From Pseudopedobacter sp044361595 (GTDB taxonomy: Bacteria > Bacteroidota > Bacteroidia > Sphingobacteriales > Sphingobacteriaceae), in contig JBIKIN010000008.1 in NCBI GenBank assembly GCA_044361595.1, positions 1-64,000 of the forward strand: a stretch of 64,000 nt of DNA, in the 5' to 3' direction. A model generated the notes under the pieces. That model was not told where the DNA came from, did not search any database, and saw only the letters and a program-made list of their open reading frames with translations. Position 1 is the first letter of the stretch. Each line of letters opens with the position of its first letter. Shown piece after piece: positions 61,513-64,000 of this stretch. Made by a program: the position numbers and the translations under genes.

Positions 61513-63552
61513 CTATTTCGTAAATCTAAATTTTCCAATTAAATTATTGTTTTTTGAAAAGTCTATTGTATATCCATAATACCAATCATCAGCATTTGGT
61601 CTTGCACTCCATTTATATCCATTATTTTCTATTATTTGCACATTAGGGTTACTTGTTGGCTGCCAAGGTCCATTTTTAGAACTTATCGCATTTTTATATT
61701 CCTGCCAGCTATGGCTATCAATCCTATAATTAGGATTTCTAGCATTTTTTTTCGTAATGTTTTTATAACTAACCGTTTGTAAATTTGTAGCTGTTGCCAC
61801 AAATATATTGGCTACATACACATAATATTCGGGGCTTTTAAGCGAATCTCCCCACATATTCATTAAGCCGTCCAGATAATCACCACTTGCTATCTGAATT
61901 TGCCCTAAACTTGGTTCACCGTTCAAATAAAACAAATTTGCGGCAGCTTTATACGTTTTATAATTTTTGATGAATTGTGCCACAGCATCCCCTCTTATTA
62001 TCATTTCAATTCCATTGGTTTGATTTCTAAAAGCGGAATAGAAAACAAGATGATTATTAGCATCAAAATGTGGTGTTAGATAATAATCCCCTACTTTATA
62101 TTGTTGAGAACTTATTGAATAGGTAGATAAATTTAGCAATTTACTTCCTTTGTAACAGGCTATCATATATAATTCAATTGGATCTCCTGTTATTTCATTA
62201 TTAAAGTTATTTATAATATTTGTTGTTTCTGAATTAGTGTAGAGCTCGTTTAAGCCAGCTATTGCCGAACTTGGCAATGTCGTGAATGATCCTAATGAAA
62301 CCAAACTTTGTACCTCTGACTCAAATTGATAAGATGGATAAATAGACTCTAAATACTCTTGTTTAAAATCATCAAAATCAACATTTGGAGTATAAGTCAC
62401 ATAATTTGAAGCCCAATTGATAAAATCTTTATTTTCTGGTGTTAAACCGCCATTATTACTTAGATATATACCAAATTGCTTGGCAATTCTGTCATCATTT
62501 TCCCCAAGTTTAGTTATTATTTGAGGGTCTGATATGGGTATGTACTGCATTAAAAATTGCTTTGCAGTTTGGCTTGGGTTACTAGGATTATTAGGGTCGC
62601 ATTCTGATGGGTCAGCTACCAAAACCTGCATACCATTAACACTATTAATGGTAGTTTCTCCGCCACCACTATCACATGGGTTGTAATCACCGGGTATAGT
62701 TGGAGTGGTGCTGCCACCACTACCAGCAGAGCTCTCTCCTGATCCTCCTGGGTTAGATGTTCCACCATCGTAACTAGGAGCGGCAATGGTGCTACATTCT
62801 GTAACTTGCCTAGTTTGAATTTCTAACCTAGCACCTTGTGGTGTTCCCCAAGATGGACATGCACTTTCACCCTGACTTAAATAATGTGTATCATTAGCTG
62901 TTAGTCCATTACAAGGTAATTCTACTAATTCATAAACAGTGTAGGAATTACAAACTTGTATTGATGGCGAGGTAGAATTAGTTATCATTATGCTCCCTAT
63001 TCCTCGATTGTAATTTATTACCTCGTCCAATAATATTTTTTTGAACGAAATTTTGCCCTCAAAAGGCAGTTTAACATCATCATGGAATACTTTTACCCAC
63101 TTTATGCTTGGCGTGTAAATAGTCATAAAGGCTTTTAACGAATCTTTATTTTCATTTAACTCTACAGTTAAATTACTGAAAGAAACTGCTCTTGGTGTTA
63201 TTGGTTTAATAGAGAACACATAACTTGTTTTACCTTTTACCGTAAGTTTTTTAACATGGTCTAAATCTATTTCAATATTGCTGTTACTATTAGCATCAAG
63301 TATTATATGTGTATTAAATTCGCTTCCTTTTTAAAAGGTTGTTTTTAATTTCCCTAATTTGTTAAAGTCTACTTCTTTCTTAAAGGTTTTAAAGTTTATA
63401 GTTTCTAAACCTACCCCATTCTTATCAATTTTGGTACTAGTTAAATCTTCTAAAGGTGTAGTTAATAATTCCTTCTTACAAGAATTGATTAATAGTAAGG
63501 TAAAAACACCTAATATTAAGGTACTTAATGAGCGTGTAATTTTTGATTTCAT
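61513..63552 (-). pseudogene. Large surface lipoprotein gene interrupted by one in-frame stop codon
   Basis: An ATG at 63552 starts a lipoprotein (lipobox INSC, C25) that stops at TAA 63331-63333 after 73 codons. The same frame reads on, as KGSEFNTHIILDANSNSN and IDLDHVKKLTVKGKTSYVF, into 568 more codons ending at 61513; the only alternative start there is GTG at 63219. Without the stop it would be a 679-residue lipoprotein. It has a beta-rich N-terminal domain, Gly/Ser/Pro linkers near 250-300, Cys residues and a variable C-terminal part ending YTIDFSKNNNLIGKFRFTK. The shape resembles polymorphic-toxin-like lipoproteins of Bacteroidota. The stop may be a mutation, a sequencing error or readthrough. 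Confidence 0.7.
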
Positions 63553-64000
63553 ATTTAGATTATTTTTTTTAAACTTATTTGTAAATTATTTCTTAAAAAA
63601 AAGAAATTTAAAATAGCAATAAATTATAATAAAGATTAATTTATTTTCAAATAATGGGTTGATATATAGTTTTTATTTCTTAATAATTAATAAAATAAAC
63701 TTAACTATGTAAAGGGTATTCATCTACGGGTAAACTTAAAGTGTAGTAATACTGCATAAGCCAAGGTATAACTTGTGCGGTATGTTACTATAAATCTTAC
63801 TGTTTAAGCAAATATTTGTATTAAAAGGCAAAAGAAGCTTTTTCAATTTCCTTCTGCTCATTCTTGCGCCAAACTGCGCTAAGGATATGGAGGGCTCGGT
63901 ACATTTATTAAGCCTTTTAAACGGATTAATAAATTACGGAACCCCGAAATAGCCTGACCCGTCTTAGGGCTCGGTGTTTTGGGAAAAGGGAGCGCCCTAA
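63553..64000. other. Right-end non-coding region with the second 57-bp element
   Basis: 63553-63710 is very AT-rich and should hold the promoter of the lipoprotein gene. No reading frame is supported. The stretch holds the second 57-bp element (63891-63947) and, at the very edge, TTAGGGC (63964-63970) with GCCCTAA (63994-64000), the two arms of a possible hairpin like that at 6192-6272. Confidence 0.5.
63891..63947 (-). repeat. 57-bp hairpin element, copy B (inverted to copy A)
   Basis: Its complement matches 59908-59964 at 52 of 57 bases. The inner stem ATTAATCC/GGCTTAAT keeps the loop GTTTAAAA. One base pair changed on both arms (G-C to T-A), and outward extension to TTT/AAA is perfect here. 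Confidence 0.85.

Overview
The window is AT-rich DNA of a Bacteroidota bacterium, most likely Sphingobacteriaceae (Pedobacter-like). Supporting signs are TAnnTTTG-type promoter boxes, few Shine-Dalgarno sites, a bacillithiol gene (bshA), a DnaE with an N-terminal exonuclease domain, pyrH-frr linkage, many SpII lipoproteins and secreted proteins, and intergenic hairpin repeats of the kind seen in this phylum. No rRNA, tRNA or CRISPR array was found.

Layout. 1-2536: a large secreted LamG/IPT/FG-GAP/cadherin-like protein, cut by the window edge. 2921-5965: a TPR sensor histidine kinase and a LytTR response regulator; the surface-protein gene and the kinase gene share a 43-bp upstream block that looks like a LytTR operator. 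6300-8991: DUF2452 protein, SDR oxidoreductase, OmpA-like lipoprotein and an unknown protein. 9076-14115: an accessory island placed against the 3' end of dnaE. A second copy of the dnaE 3' end lies on its far side. The cargo is four small unknown genes (two paralogous), a PD-(D/E)XK nuclease-family protein, a small membrane protein, a WYL regulator and a PIN toxin/DUF2281 antitoxin pair. 14116-24174: core genes dnaE, pyrH, frr, an ABC exporter, a small PLDc_N-like protein and dxs.

24181-48610, all on the minus strand: a capsule/exopolysaccharide locus. It has an export channel, chain-length regulator, flippase, polymerase, priming sugar transferase, five glycosyltransferases or related enzymes, two LbH acyltransferases, a Wzi/RemB-like barrel and sugar-nucleotide genes (gmd and a gmd-like paralogue, dTDP-rhamnose 4-epimerase-like, rfbA, and a dehydrogenase/aminotransferase/acetyltransferase trio for an amino-sugar uronate). 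Small accessory genes are embedded in it: a nucleotidyltransferase/HEPN-like pair whose second gene is frameshifted, and a four-helix-bundle protein set in TGGAA-rich repeats.

48788-59748: two tandem secreted amidohydrolases, dtd, a MazG-like gene, bshA, a coiled-coil lipoprotein, a serine-hydrolase lipoprotein with a GH3 C-domain-like N-terminus, and a YtcJ-like amidohydrolase. 59749-64000 is repeat-rich: four GGTCTGTG hairpins, an inverted pair of 57-bp hairpin elements bracketing the segment, and CTTGCGCC repeats. Between them lie a small secreted protein and a lipoprotein with a candidate immunity-type partner. The lipoprotein frame has one in-frame TAA after codon 73.

The strongest candidates for something undescribed are the dnaE-3' island with its inverted palindromes and small-gene operon, the kinase/adhesin shared operator, and the interrupted lipoprotein with its partner gene in the repeat-bounded segment.
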